A DNA stretch of 64,000 bases, from NCBI GenBank assembly GCA_900468285.1, contig UBTF01000001.1:62001-126000 (forward strand), in the 5' to 3' direction. A program made the translations under genes and the position numbers. The notes beneath the pieces are model-generated. The model saw nothing but the letters and a program-made list of their open reading frames with translations. It ran no database searches and was not told the DNA's origin. This stretch comes from Hyphomicrobiales bacterium (GTDB taxonomy: Bacteria; Pseudomonadota; Alphaproteobacteria; Rhizobiales; Rhizobiaceae). Shown here one piece after another: positions 48,705-58,372 of this stretch; position 1 is the first letter of the stretch; each line of letters starts with the position of its first letter.

Positions 48705-49877
48705 TCAAGTCCGATTTGATCCGAAAACCGAACGCGCAATGGAAAGAACCACATAGAGGGCGAAAAACATGGCCAAAGCCCAGGCAAAGCCGTCTGTGCC
48801 GAGGAAATCCATGGAAATACCCACCGTTTGCGGCCCTGCAATCGTGCCCACCGCGTAGCAGAAAATGAAAGCTGCATTGGCGGCAACCAAGTCTGAGCCG
48901 ACGAGTCGCGAGCCCAGATGCGTCAGTCCCACCGTGTACATGCCGGACACGCAGCCACCCCAGAGCAGCAGCAGCGATGACAGCAGCACCCAGCTATCCA
49001 CCAGCAAGGGCAGTGCAAGCGTGCCGATGACGCCCGTCAGCGCCATGAGGCCCAGAAGGATGCGCCGGTCCTTGATCCGGTCTGACAGCATTCCGATGGG
49101 GATCTGAAATGCCATGTTTCCGATGGCCATGACCGTCAGCAGCAATGCGGCCTGCGATTCGGTGAAGCCTTCGCGCGTTGCATAGATGGGAAAAAGAGAC
49201 AGACCGCCAGCCTGCACGGAGCCGTAGACGAAGGCCGCCGCGGACGCCATTGGCACCAGCCAGATATAGCGCACGAAATGGTGGTTGGGCTTCTCGTCGA
49301 GATCAGGGCTTTCGTGCCGTGCCAGAAAGATGGGTATGGCCGCCAGCAGGATGATTGCCGAGCCAATCAGGAAGGGGGTGATCCCCTCGCTGCCGATGGC
49401 CGAAAACAGAAGCGGGCCACCCGCAAATCCCACGGCCATGCCTGTCGCATACATGCCCAGCACTAGGCCCCGACGCTTGGGAGGTGCTGCCGCATTGATC
49501 CAGAATTCCGAAAGGATAAACAGCATGGTCGTGGCGCCATGGAAGACGATTCTCAAGGGAAACCACATCCAGAAGGCTTCGGCGAAATAAAAGCCAAGCG
49601 CGCTGATCGCGGATATGACGACGGCTGTCATCATCGTGCGCGCCACGCCAAATTCATGTGCCAGACGGCTGGTGACAGGCGCGGCGATCATGGCTGCCAC
49701 ACCCGCCATGGCGGTGTTGAGACCGATCATGCTGGATGAGATGCCACGCTTCTCAAGAATGATGCTGAGCAGCGGCAGGCCAAGCCCGATGGCTATACCG
49801 ACGGCGCTGATTGCAGAGATGGCGGCGATGAGCGAGGGCCAGTGAATATCGTCGGCGTCGCAATTCGGATGGGGCAT
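48705..49877 (-). CDS. MFS transporter
   Basis: This 390-residue protein has twelve predicted transmembrane helices in two halves with a short central loop near residue 195. A YfkF/UMF1-like layout with QIPIGMLSDRIKDRRILLG in the loop between helices 8 and 9 marks the major facilitator family. The substrate is not evident. It lies 8 bases before the NUDIX gene in the minus-strand series, which suggests an operon. Confidence 0.85.
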   Translation of the reverse strand: MPHPNCDADDIHWPSLIAAISAISAVGIAIGLGLPLLSIILEKRGISSSMIGLNTAMAGVAAMIAAPVTSRLAHEFGVARTMMTAVVISAISALGFYFAEAFWMWFPLRIVFHGATTMLFILSEFWINAAAPPKRRGLVLGMYATGMAVGFAGGPLLFSAIGSEGITPFLIGSAIILLAAIPIFLARHESPDLDEKPNHHFVRYIWLVPMASAAAFVYGSVQAGGLSLFPIYATREGFTESQAALLLTVMAIGNMAFQIPIGMLSDRIKDRRILLGLMALTGVIGTLALPLLVDSWVLLSSLLLLWGGCVSGMYTVGLTHLGSRLVGSDLVAANAAFIFCYAVGTIAGPQTVGISMDFLGTDGFAWALAMFFALYVVLSIARSVFGSNRT

Positions 49878-49885
49878 GGAGACCT

Positions 49886-50557
49886 TTATAAAAAGCCACG
49901 AATGAAACTGCCACGACGCTCAAAATATTGTCGCACCGGGCTTTCGAGTTGTATGGAGGGATCACCTATCATGAACTTTGTGACATCTTCGAGAACCATG
50001 CGTGTAATGGGTGCCATGTTCACACCGGATGCGGTCTCGATGTCAAGCCATGCAAGGTCTTCCAGCTCTTCCGAGGCCATCGCATCAGCCGGGTTTATGC
50101 CGGCCTCGTCAGTAAAGCAGCAGAAGAAACGGGTATCGAACCGCCGCACCCTGCCGGGCGGCGTGATCGCGCGGGCGACGAACCGCAGGGAGGCCAGATC
50201 AGGCCGGTCCTGTTCCTGCCCATCCTTGCGAAACCGCAGGCCGGTTTCCTCCTGCAGCTCCCGCAGCGCAGCCAGAGCAAGCGCGCGTGCGCCCGTTTCG
50301 CTCAGCGGACGCGATGTTGCCCGCAAAAGATTGCTCATTACGGTCGGATGCAAATCCGCACCATAGGGCAGGGTGCGGTCTGAAGGGTCTCGCCTGCCGC
50401 CCGGAAAAACATAGACATCGGGCATGAAGACATGCGCGCTCGATCGTTTTCCCATCAGCACACGAAGGTCTGGGGTAGAACGGTCGAAGATCAGGATCGA
50501 TGCGGCGTCCTTTGGACGCAGGTAAGGGGATTTTCCCGCAGGACTATCGGATGACAC
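49886..50557 (-). CDS. NUDIX hydrolase
   Basis: This 223-residue protein has the NUDIX helix ALRELQEETGL, preceded by DVYVFPGGRRD. The pattern fits the NUDT19-like/CoA-diphosphatase-type branch with a long insert before the box, but substrate cannot be told. It uses a GTG start. It sits between DUF983 and MFS genes, 15 and 8 bases apart. Confidence 0.85.
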   Translation of the reverse strand: MSSDSPAGKSPYLRPKDAASILIFDRSTPDLRVLMGKRSSAHVFMPDVYVFPGGRRDPSDRTLPYGADLHPTVMSNLLRATSRPLSETGARALALAALRELQEETGLRFRKDGQEQDRPDLASLRFVARAITPPGRVRRFDTRFFCCFTDEAGINPADAMASEELEDLAWLDIETASGVNMAPITRMVLEDVTKFMIGDPSIQLESPVRQYFERRGSFIRGFL

Positions 50558-50572
50558 TTGTGTTCTGCCAGT

Positions 50573-51007
50573 TCAGTGGGACGATCCGTCGATCTGCTTT
50601 TTCTCAGGCTCATTCCCGAAGCCGTGCATTCTCAAGGCCCATTGCAGGCCGATGACACCGCCTTTGATCGGCTGGATCGTCAAGAGCGCAACCAGGATCG
50701 TAATCGGCACCCAGATGGCAAAATGGACCCACATCGGCACGATAAACACGGTGTCGGTCATCATGAAGCCACCCACGGCAACGTGGCCGAGGATCATGAT
50801 GGAGATGTATGGTGGAAGATCGTCGGAGCGCTGGTGGTGCATGTCTTCGCCACAGGCAGCGCAGGCGTCCACCGGCTTCAGCCAGGCACGGAAAAGGCGA
50901 CCACTGCCGCAGGCCGGACAGCGGCTGAGTATGCCGCGCATGATCGAACGGCCGAGCGGACGTTCTTCCGGTTTTCCACCATACTGCACTGTCTCTGTCG
51001 TCGTCAT
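50573..51007 (-). CDS. DUF983 family membrane protein with zinc ribbon
   Basis: This 144-residue protein has a zinc-ribbon-like part (CPACGSGRLFRAWLKPVDACAACG) followed by two transmembrane helices. That is the DUF983 family, common in alphaproteobacteria downstream of rnr. Its function is unknown. Confidence 0.85.
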   Translation of the reverse strand: MTTTETVQYGGKPEERPLGRSIMRGILSRCPACGSGRLFRAWLKPVDACAACGEDMHHQRSDDLPPYISIMILGHVAVGGFMMTDTVFIVPMWVHFAIWVPITILVALLTIQPIKGGVIGLQWALRMHGFGNEPEKKQIDGSSH

Positions 51008-51035
51008 GGGCTTGTCCTTAAATGCCTTTTGGCAG

Positions 51036-53384
51036 TTATCTGCGTCTTCGCGGCGGTCTTGTCCCTGGCGTCGGCCCGCTGCGCCGTGTGGTCTTGTGGA
51101 AGGAGCGTGTCGCGGTCGGCATCTTCTTGCCGTCGCTCAAAATCTCGAACCTCAAGGCCCCGGCCAGCGGAACGGCCTCTGCCAGACGTACCTTCACCGT
51201 GTCACCAAGCTGGTAACCAAGTCCGGTCTTTTCACCTGTCAGGGCCTGATGGGCCTCGTCATAGATGTAATAGTCCGTCCCCAGAGTAGATATAGGGACG
51301 AATCCGTCAGCGCCAAACTGTGGCAGCGCGACAAAAAGTCCCGCCTTGGTGACACCGCCTACGCGACCTTCGAATTCCTCGCCCACGCGCTGCGAGAGGT
51401 GGTGGGCAATCAGACGGTTCACGGTATCGCGTTCGGCTGCCATGGCGCGCCGCTCGAAGGTGGAGATTTCCGCCGCGATGTTGTCAAGCGTGGCCTCTTC
51501 CTGTGGCGTGATGCCGCCTTCGCCGAAGCCGAGCGAACCGACCAGTGCACGGTGCACGATGAGGTCGGCGTAACGGCGGATCGGCGAGGTGAAATGCGCG
51601 TATTTCATCAGGTTCAGCCCGAAGTGGCCGATATTTTCAGGGCTGTAGATGGCCTGGCTCTGGGAACGAAGGACCATCTCGTTGACCATGATCTGATGTG
51701 GTGTATCCAGCGCGCGCGCCAGAATGCCGTTGAAGGAATTGGCGCGAACCTGCCCCCCCTTGACCAGCGAGAAGCCGATCGTGTTCAGAAACTCGCGCAA
51801 CACTTCCTGCTTTGCAATCGTCGGCGCATCATGGACGCGGTAGACCAGCCGCTGCTTCTTCACTTCCAGTGTTTCGGCAGCGCAGACATTGGCCTGAATC
51901 ATCATCTCTTCGATCAGCTTGTGGGCGTCGAGACGATCGGGAATATGCACGCGGTCCACAGTGCCATCGGCCTTGAGGATGATCTTGCGTTCCGGCATGT
52001 CCAGCTCAAGTGGCTGGCGGCGGTCGCGACCGATCTTCATCACTTCGTAGGCGTGCCACAGCGGCTTCAGGATAGGCTCCAGCATAGGGCCGGTCTTGTC
52101 GTCGGGATTGCCGTCGATGGCGGCCTGCGCCTGCTGGTAGGAGAGCTTGGCTGCGCTCTTCATAATGATGCGGTGGAAGGTGTGGCTGGCCTTGCGGCCT
52201 TCCTTGGAAAACACCATCCGCACGGCAAGCGCGGGGCGGTCGACGCCTTCCTTCAGCGAGCAGAGATCGTTGGAGATCCGCTCCGGCAGCATCGGCACGA
52301 CGCGGTCAGGGAAATAGACCGAATTGCCGCGCTTCAGTGCCTCGCGGTCCAGCGCAGAGCCGGAACGCACATACCAGGATACATCGGCAATGGCGACGGT
52401 GACGATAACGCCATCCGGATTGTCGGGCGAGGGGTCCAGCTCGGCAAAGACGGCGTCGTCATGGTCCTTGGCATCCGCCGGATCGATGGTGATGAGCGGC
52501 AGCTTGCGCCAGTCTTCACGGTGCGACATCGTCGCGGGCTTGGCCTCATCGGCTGCCGCCAGAACGTCCTGCGGGAAGATGTGCGGAATGCCATGGGCGT
52601 GAATGGCAATCATCGAGATTGCCTTTTCAGACGCCACGGAGCCGACGACAGAGAGGACCTTGGCACGCGGCAGGCCATAGCGGCCGCTGTTGCGTGAGGT
52701 TTCGACCTCGACCAGATCGCCGTCCTTGGCATCGCCCACGCCATCGGGATCGATGACCATTTCATCGCCGCGACGCTCGATCGGCATCAGGCGTCCGCCA
52801 CCGCCGGGCGTTTCCTTGAAGACGCCCAAGGACGCGCCCTGACGGCGATCGATCAGCTTGATGATGCGAGCGGTATAGGGCGGTCCGGCAACTTCCTTGG
52901 ATGGGAAGATCTTGGCCAGCACCCGGTCGCCAATGCCGCCGACCGGTGTCTTGCCCTTGTGACGATCTGCCGAAGACTGGCGGATCGAGACAGCAGGCGC
53001 CGCGCCCTGATCTTCCGGCCATTCGGCTGGCCGTCCAATCAACCCGCCATCCTTGTCGCGGGTGGTGATATCAAGCACGGTAACCGGCGGAAGTCCGCCC
53101 GGTCGCATCAGCGACTTGCGGCTCTTGTGCAGCATGCCGTCGGTTTCCAGCTCTTTCAGCAGAGCCTTCAGCACGATGCGGGCCTCACCCTTCAGCCCGA
53201 AAGCCTTGGCAATTTCCCGCTTGGAAGCCTGATCGGGATGCTCGGCAATGAATTTCAGCAGCACGTCGCGGGGAGGAACCTCGCCGTGGATGATGCCTTG
53301 AGATTCCAGAACTTTTTTCCCGCGTCCGGTTCGGCCGAAGCCATCTCCCGCAGAACCGGGTGTTTTACGCGGTGCTTTGCTCAA
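51036..53384 (-). CDS. rnr: Ribonuclease R
   Basis: This 782-residue 3'-5' exoribonuclease degrades structured RNA. It has an N-terminal helix-turn-helix-like part, cold-shock domains, the RNB catalytic segment DPADAKDHDDAV with the metal-binding Asp, a later SPIRRYADLIVHRAL motif and a C-terminal S1 domain, with a basic tail. A TTG start at 53384 overlaps the topA stop (TTGA), indicating coupled translation. It shares an operon with topA. Confidence 0.93.
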   Translation of the reverse strand: MSKAPRKTPGSAGDGFGRTGRGKKVLESQGIIHGEVPPRDVLLKFIAEHPDQASKREIAKAFGLKGEARIVLKALLKELETDGMLHKSRKSLMRPGGLPPVTVLDITTRDKDGGLIGRPAEWPEDQGAAPAVSIRQSSADRHKGKTPVGGIGDRVLAKIFPSKEVAGPPYTARIIKLIDRRQGASLGVFKETPGGGGRLMPIERRGDEMVIDPDGVGDAKDGDLVEVETSRNSGRYGLPRAKVLSVVGSVASEKAISMIAIHAHGIPHIFPQDVLAAADEAKPATMSHREDWRKLPLITIDPADAKDHDDAVFAELDPSPDNPDGVIVTVAIADVSWYVRSGSALDREALKRGNSVYFPDRVVPMLPERISNDLCSLKEGVDRPALAVRMVFSKEGRKASHTFHRIIMKSAAKLSYQQAQAAIDGNPDDKTGPMLEPILKPLWHAYEVMKIGRDRRQPLELDMPERKIILKADGTVDRVHIPDRLDAHKLIEEMMIQANVCAAETLEVKKQRLVYRVHDAPTIAKQEVLREFLNTIGFSLVKGGQVRANSFNGILARALDTPHQIMVNEMVLRSQSQAIYSPENIGHFGLNLMKYAHFTSPIRRYADLIVHRALVGSLGFGEGGITPQEEATLDNIAAEISTFERRAMAAERDTVNRLIAHHLSQRVGEEFEGRVGGVTKAGLFVALPQFGADGFVPISTLGTDYYIYDEAHQALTGEKTGLGYQLGDTVKVRLAEAVPLAGALRFEILSDGKKMPTATRSFHKTTRRSGPTPGTRPPRRRR

Positions 53385-56098
53385 GATTCTGCTTTCTTTG
53401 CTTTTGGTGCCGCCTTGGGTTTGGCAGCAGCTTTTGATTTCGCAGCCGTTTTGCTCTTTGCAGCTGCCTTCGGCTTGGCCTTGGTCTTCGTTTCGCCATC
53501 GGCGGCATCCGCCTTGGCGGCCTTTTTCGGTGCTGCCGCCTTCTTGGCCTTCACAGGCTTGCCATTGGCTCCCGTTCCGGTCTTGGCAATGCGTTCGGCA
53601 ATCAGCACAAGCGCCTCTTCAAGCGTCACCGTGTCGGGTGCCTGCGCCTTTGGAATGGTGGCGTTGACCTTACCCCAGTTGACGTAAGGGCCGTATTTGC
53701 CGTCGCGAACCGTAATCGCACCGCCGTCCGGATGGTCGCCCAGTTCCTTCAGCGCCGCTGGCGTGGAAGAACGCCCACGGCCCGGTGCGGCCTTCTTCTC
53801 GGCAATCACGGTCACGGCGCGGTTAAGCCCGATGGAGAAGACGTCCTCGATGCTTTCCAGGTTGGCATAGCCACCGTCATGCATCAGGAACGGTCCGTAG
53901 CGACCAAGTCCGGCGGAAATCATCTTGCCCGTTTCGGGGTGCTTGCCGATATCGCGCGGCAGGTTGATCAGCGCCAGCGCCTTTTCGTGGTCGATATCCT
54001 CGGGCTTCCAGCCCTTCGGCAGCGAGGAGCGCTTGGCTTCCTTGCCTTCGCCGCGCTGGATATAGGGTCCGAAACGGCCGGAACGCAAGGTCAGCTCTTC
54101 GCCCGTATGGGGGTCTGCACCCAGCGCCTTGGGTTCGTTGATCGCAGCGGCTTCAGCCTCTGCGCCATCCGAATTCAGCTGCCGCGTATAGTTGCATTCG
54201 GGGTAGTTGGAGCAGCCGACGAAGGCGCCGTATTTGCCAAGCTTCAGCGAAAGGTTGCCGGTGCCGCAAACCTGACAGATGCGCGGATCGGAACCGTCTT
54301 CGCGCTTGGGGAAGACCAGCGGCGCCAGCACTTCGTTCAGTGCATCCAGCACGTTGGTAACGCGCAGTTCCTTGGTGTCTTCGATCTGGGCGAAGAAATC
54401 CTTCCAGAAATCGCGAAGAACCTGCTTCCAGTCCAGCTCGCCAGCCGAGATGCGGTCGAGCTTTTCTTCCAGGTCGGCGGTGAAGTCGTATTCCACATAT
54501 TTCGTGAAGAAGCTTTCGAGGAAAGCCGTCACCAGCCGCCCGCGTGAATGCGGCACGAGCTTGCGCTTGTCGACAATGATATATTCGCGGTCACTCAGCG
54601 TCTTCAGCGTTGCTGCATAGGTGGAAGGACGGCCAATGCCGAGCTCTTCCATCTTCTTGATCAGCGATGCTTCGGAATAGCGCGGTGGCGGCTCGGTGAA
54701 GTGCTGGCTGGCGTTGATCTTCTGCTTGGCAAGATCGTCATTTGCGTTGATCTGCGGCAGACGTCCACCATCTTCGCTGTCGTCGCTCTGCTCGCCATCT
54801 TCCTTCTGATCGGTATAGGCGGCGATGAAGCCGTCGAAGCGGATGACAGAGCCGACAGCGCGAAGCCCAGCCTTCTCGCCCTTGTTCTCAGCCAGGATTT
54901 CGACAGTGGTCCGCTCGATTTCGGCAGATGCCATCTGGCTGGCGATGCCGCGCTTCCAGACCAGCTCGTACAAGCGCAACTGGTCGGCATCGAGATACTT
55001 CTTTACCTGATCGGGCGTGCGGCTGAAATCGGTTGGGCGAATGGCTTCGTGCGCTTCCTGCGCGTTCTTGGCCTTGGTCGAATAGAACCGCGCCTTTTCA
55101 GGCACATATCTGTCGCCAAACTGGTCGCCAATGGCGCGACGGGCGGCCTCTATGGCTTCAGGTGCCATCTGCACGCCGTCGGTACGCATATAGGTAATGA
55201 GACCCACGGTCTCGCCACCGATGTCGATACCTTCGTAAAGCTTCTGTGCCACCTGCATGGTGCGCGACGCCGAAAAGCCCATGCGGGATGAGGCCGCCTG
55301 CTGCAGCGTAGAGGTGGTGAAGGGAGGGCCGGGGTTGCGCTTGACTGGCTTTGCCTCAACCGTATCGACGCTGTAGGTCGCGCCTTCCAGCAGGGTCTTG
55401 AGGCGGTTTGCGTCGTCGCCGGTCTTGATCGCGCGGGCCTGAAGGCGCTTGCCATCGGCAGACACGAGTCTTGCTTCGAAGTCATCACCGCGCGGCGTCT
55501 TCAACAGCGCCGAGATGGTCCAGTATTCCTCGGAAACGAAACGTTCAATTTCCGATTCCCGATCGCATACCAACCGCAGCGATACGGACTGCACGCGACC
55601 GGCGGAGCGGGAGCCGGGCAGCTTGCGCCAGAGAACCGGCGAAAGATTGAAGCCGACGAGATAGTCCAGCGCCCGGCGTGCGAGATAGGCATCCACCAGG
55701 GGAATGTCGATGTCACGCGGATCGGCCATCGCATCGAGAACGGCCTTCTTGGTGATGGCGTTGAACACGACGCGCTTTACCGGCTTGTCGCCCAGCACCT
55801 TCTTCTTTTTCAAGAGGTCGAGAACATGCCAGGAAATCGCTTCACCTTCGCGATCAGGGTCGGTTGCGAGAAACAGGCCGTCGGAGGCTTTTACGGCGTC
55901 GGCAATTTCCTTCATGCGCTTCTGCGAGGCCGGATCGACTTCCCAGGACATTGCAAAGTCCTCGTCGGGCAGCACGGACCCGTCTTTCGCGGGCAGATCG
56001 CGAACGTGGCCGAACGATGCAAGCACCTTGTAGCCGGGGCCAAGATACTTGTTGATCGTCTTGGCTTTTGCCGGTGATTCTACGACGACGACATTCAT
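53381..56098 (-). CDS. topA: DNA topoisomerase I
   Basis: This 905-residue type IA enzyme relaxes negative supercoils. It has the TOPRIM domain (VVVESPAKAKTINKYLG; ATDPDREGEAISWH with its acidic residues), catalytic Tyr303 in TYMRTDGV, one C-terminal zinc ribbon (CQVCGTG...CSNYPEC), then repeated KYGPYVNWG-type modules and a long Lys/Ala-rich tail of about 80 residues. The start at 56098 matches the family (MNVVVVESPAKAK). Confidence 0.95.
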   Translation of the reverse strand: MNVVVVESPAKAKTINKYLGPGYKVLASFGHVRDLPAKDGSVLPDEDFAMSWEVDPASQKRMKEIADAVKASDGLFLATDPDREGEAISWHVLDLLKKKKVLGDKPVKRVVFNAITKKAVLDAMADPRDIDIPLVDAYLARRALDYLVGFNLSPVLWRKLPGSRSAGRVQSVSLRLVCDRESEIERFVSEEYWTISALLKTPRGDDFEARLVSADGKRLQARAIKTGDDANRLKTLLEGATYSVDTVEAKPVKRNPGPPFTTSTLQQAASSRMGFSASRTMQVAQKLYEGIDIGGETVGLITYMRTDGVQMAPEAIEAARRAIGDQFGDRYVPEKARFYSTKAKNAQEAHEAIRPTDFSRTPDQVKKYLDADQLRLYELVWKRGIASQMASAEIERTTVEILAENKGEKAGLRAVGSVIRFDGFIAAYTDQKEDGEQSDDSEDGGRLPQINANDDLAKQKINASQHFTEPPPRYSEASLIKKMEELGIGRPSTYAATLKTLSDREYIIVDKRKLVPHSRGRLVTAFLESFFTKYVEYDFTADLEEKLDRISAGELDWKQVLRDFWKDFFAQIEDTKELRVTNVLDALNEVLAPLVFPKREDGSDPRICQVCGTGNLSLKLGKYGAFVGCSNYPECNYTRQLNSDGAEAEAAAINEPKALGADPHTGEELTLRSGRFGPYIQRGEGKEAKRSSLPKGWKPEDIDHEKALALINLPRDIGKHPETGKMISAGLGRYGPFLMHDGGYANLESIEDVFSIGLNRAVTVIAEKKAAPGRGRSSTPAALKELGDHPDGGAITVRDGKYGPYVNWGKVNATIPKAQAPDTVTLEEALVLIAERIAKTGTGANGKPVKAKKAAAPKKAAKADAADGETKTKAKPKAAAKSKTAAKSKAAAKPKAAPKAKKAES

Positions 56099-56361
56099 AT
56101 TTTCTTCTTTCGGAACTTGCCCGTTAAACATGCCCTGCGATTTTCGATCTGCGAAAGGGCGCCCTTTATTTCGACATGGACAGGTAATGCGTTTGGGTCA
56201 AGAGGCAAGTGGCGTTTTTCTGCCATAACATCCAGATGCAACCTATCGGGGACGCAATTCTCATTTGCAATTATAGATAAACAAGCTATGGTTGCCCCAT
56301 TGAAGTGATACGCCTTTTTGAGTGTCGCCATTATTCAGGTTTAATTGAGGTTACCATTGTC

Positions 56362-56592
56362 GTGAGTGCACAAGACAGCAACCAGAGCAAGGATCTACAG
56401 ACATCTGAAAGTCTCGCCTATATCAGGCAAATTCTCGCTGAGCTGCGCTTTGTTGCGGAGCGCGAGGGTGCGGAGATGTTATGTTACCTGATAGAAATGG
56501 CCTATATTGAGGCCACCGATATCCAGACAGGTCGGCGCAAACTCTCAGCCGGCCATAATAAGCGAAACTCGCCCCGAGGAATGCCGATTTAG
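56362..56592 (+). CDS. Small rhizobial hypothetical protein
   Basis: This protein of about 76 residues has a helical centre (LAYIRQILAELRFVAEREGAEMLCYLIEMAY) and a basic tail. The GTG at 56362 is the likely start; an ATG at 56305 is possible. Small proteins of this shape are seen next to topA/dprA in rhizobia, as far as I recall, but have no known function. Its end overlaps the convergent dprA by 48 bases. Confidence 0.55.
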   Translation: MSAQDSNQSKDLQTSESLAYIRQILAELRFVAEREGAEMLCYLIEMAYIEATDIQTGRRKLSAGHNKRNSPRGMPI

Positions 56593-57687
56593 TCGGCCCG
56601 CGATATCGAGCTCCAACAGCACGAGATAGACAGTTGCTGCTGGAAGTCCGGTGTGGCGAATAATGTCGTCCGTTTCCACGGGCGAGGGCCCAAGGGCGGA
56701 AGCAATGATGCTGCGATCGTCGTCACCCGGTGGCGATATCTCGACATCGTCGCGGCCTTCCTTGGCAATGTGCTGAATGGGCAGGGTCGGCTCCATCATT
56801 GGTCGCAGGGCATCGAGAATATCCCTGGCTTCCGTTACCAGCATGGCGCCGTCCTTGATCAGCCGGTTGGTGCCGTGGCAACGCGCGTCCAGCGGAGATC
56901 CGGGAACAGCAAAGACCAGCCGTCCGAATTCGCCAGCCAGACGTGCCGTGATCAAAGAGCCGGAGCGATCCGCCGCTTCAACGATGAGAACGCCCATGGA
57001 TACGCCCGCGATCAACCGGTTTCGACGGGGGAAATCGCGTGCGCGCGGCTCCCAGCCAAACGGCATTTCGCTGATGGTTGCGCCGCCATTGGCATAGATA
57101 TCGTCCAGCAGCCGCAGGTTTTCAGGCGGGTAGGGCTTGTCCAGCCCGCCGGCGAGCATGGCAACGGTGCCCGTAGAGAGGCTGGCGGCGTGGGCTGCTG
57201 CATCTATGCCTCTGGCAAGGCCCGAAGCTATGGTATACCCGGCCTGACCGCACTGCCGCGCCAGCATGGCGGCGAATTTCGCGCCGTTGATGGAAGCGTT
57301 GCGTGAGCCGACAATTCCAAGGGAGGGGCGGATCGCGGGTGATGCCGAGCCCTTCATGGAGATGATCGGCGGCGCACCGTCGATTTCACGCAGAGCAGGC
57401 GGATAATCGGGCTCACCAATCCCGACAAAGCGGGCGCCGAATTTTGCCGCGGCTTCGATTTCACGTTCGGCTTCTGCAGGAGAGGCGACGCGCGGGCTGC
57501 GGGCAGAGCCGCCACGCCGTGAGAGATCCGGCAATGCATCCAGTGCCTTTTCCGCGCTGCCGAAGTGGTTGATGAGTTCACGGAAGGTGACGGGACCGAT
57601 GTTGTCGCTGCGGATCAGCCGCAACCAAGCCACGCGCTGCCTGTCCGTCAGCGGGATGCCGCGTCTTGTCTCGCCTTCTGTCCCCAT
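56545..57687 (-). CDS. dprA: DNA-processing protein DprA
   Basis: This 380-residue protein loads RecA on incoming single-stranded DNA. The Rossmann-like core shows GIVGSRNASINGAKFAA, TIASGLARGIDAAAH, AGGLDKPYPPEN and GRLVFAVPGS; a C-terminal winged-helix region (DIIRHTGLPAATVYLVLLELDIAGRL) follows. The start at 57687 follows GGGGGACGAGAC; longer frames run into plsY. It lies 35 bases after plsY in the same direction. Confidence 0.93.
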   Translation of the reverse strand: MGTEGETRRGIPLTDRQRVAWLRLIRSDNIGPVTFRELINHFGSAEKALDALPDLSRRGGSARSPRVASPAEAEREIEAAAKFGARFVGIGEPDYPPALREIDGAPPIISMKGSASPAIRPSLGIVGSRNASINGAKFAAMLARQCGQAGYTIASGLARGIDAAAHAASLSTGTVAMLAGGLDKPYPPENLRLLDDIYANGGATISEMPFGWEPRARDFPRRNRLIAGVSMGVLIVEAADRSGSLITARLAGEFGRLVFAVPGSPLDARCHGTNRLIKDGAMLVTEARDILDALRPMMEPTLPIQHIAKEGRDDVEISPPGDDDRSIIASALGPSPVETDDIIRHTGLPAATVYLVLLELDIAGRLNRHSSGRVSLIMAG

Positions 57688-57722
57688 GTCTCGTCCCCCG
57701 AACCGGACGAGACGCCCCCGTC

Positions 57723-58340
57723 TCAGCCCTTCTTGCCGATCTTGCTTTCCGTTCCCGCAAGCAGGCGCTTGATGTTTTCCCGGTGCATGTACCAGGAAAT
57801 GATGCTGAGCAGCGTCACCGCCAGCGCCGTCTTGTGCGGGCCTAATAGCCACATTGCAACCGGGATGACAAGCATTGCAACCAATGCGGACAGGGAGGAA
57901 TATTTCGTAATAAAGGCGGTTGCCAGCCAGACTGCCGCGAAAGCCAGCATCATGATGGGCGCAATCCCCAAGAGGACGCCGATATAGACCGCAACGCCCT
58001 TGCCGCCCTTAAAGCCAAGCCACACTGGAAAGAGATGACCGAGGAAGGCAAAGAAACCTGCAACCAGTGAGGCCTCGTAACCCCACAGGGCGTTTGCGAG
58101 GAGAACGGCAGCTGTGCCCTTGAGCGCATCCAGCAGCAATGTTGCGGCGGCCAGCTTCTTGTTGCCGGTGCGCAGCACATTGGTCGCGCCGATATTGCCG
58201 GAGCCGATCTTGCGGACGTCACCCAGCCCTGCGGCGCGGGTGAGGATCAGCCCGAAGGGAATGGAGCCGAGCAGGTATCCCACCACAGCCGCGAGCGCGA
58301 GCAGGGCCGGCGCAGTCTCCCAAACAGTCAATTCGGTCAT
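57723..58340 (-). CDS. plsY: Glycerol-3-phosphate acyltransferase PlsY
   Basis: This 205-residue inner-membrane enzyme transfers an acyl group from acyl phosphate to glycerol-3-phosphate, the first step of phospholipid synthesis. It has about five helices and the three family motifs: [23 protein letters not shown] and GFKGGKGVA. Length is usual. It lies between pyrC and dprA. Confidence 0.95.
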   Translation of the reverse strand: MTELTVWETAPALLALAAVVGYLLGSIPFGLILTRAAGLGDVRKIGSGNIGATNVLRTGNKKLAAATLLLDALKGTAAVLLANALWGYEASLVAGFFAFLGHLFPVWLGFKGGKGVAVYIGVLLGIAPIMMLAFAAVWLATAFITKYSSLSALVAMLVIPVAMWLLGPHKTALAVTLLSIISWYMHRENIKRLLAGTESKIGKKG

Positions 58341-58372
58341 GGAAAGGTCCCCTCAATCCAGTCTATTTGGTC

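Noticed and set aside
50652-52697. 681-codon plus-strand frame opposite rnr
   Set aside because: Antisense of a clear RNase R with catalytic motifs.
56095-56331. Minus-strand 78-codon frame at the start of topA
   Set aside because: It overlaps the topA start region and has no ribosome-binding site or recognisable pattern.
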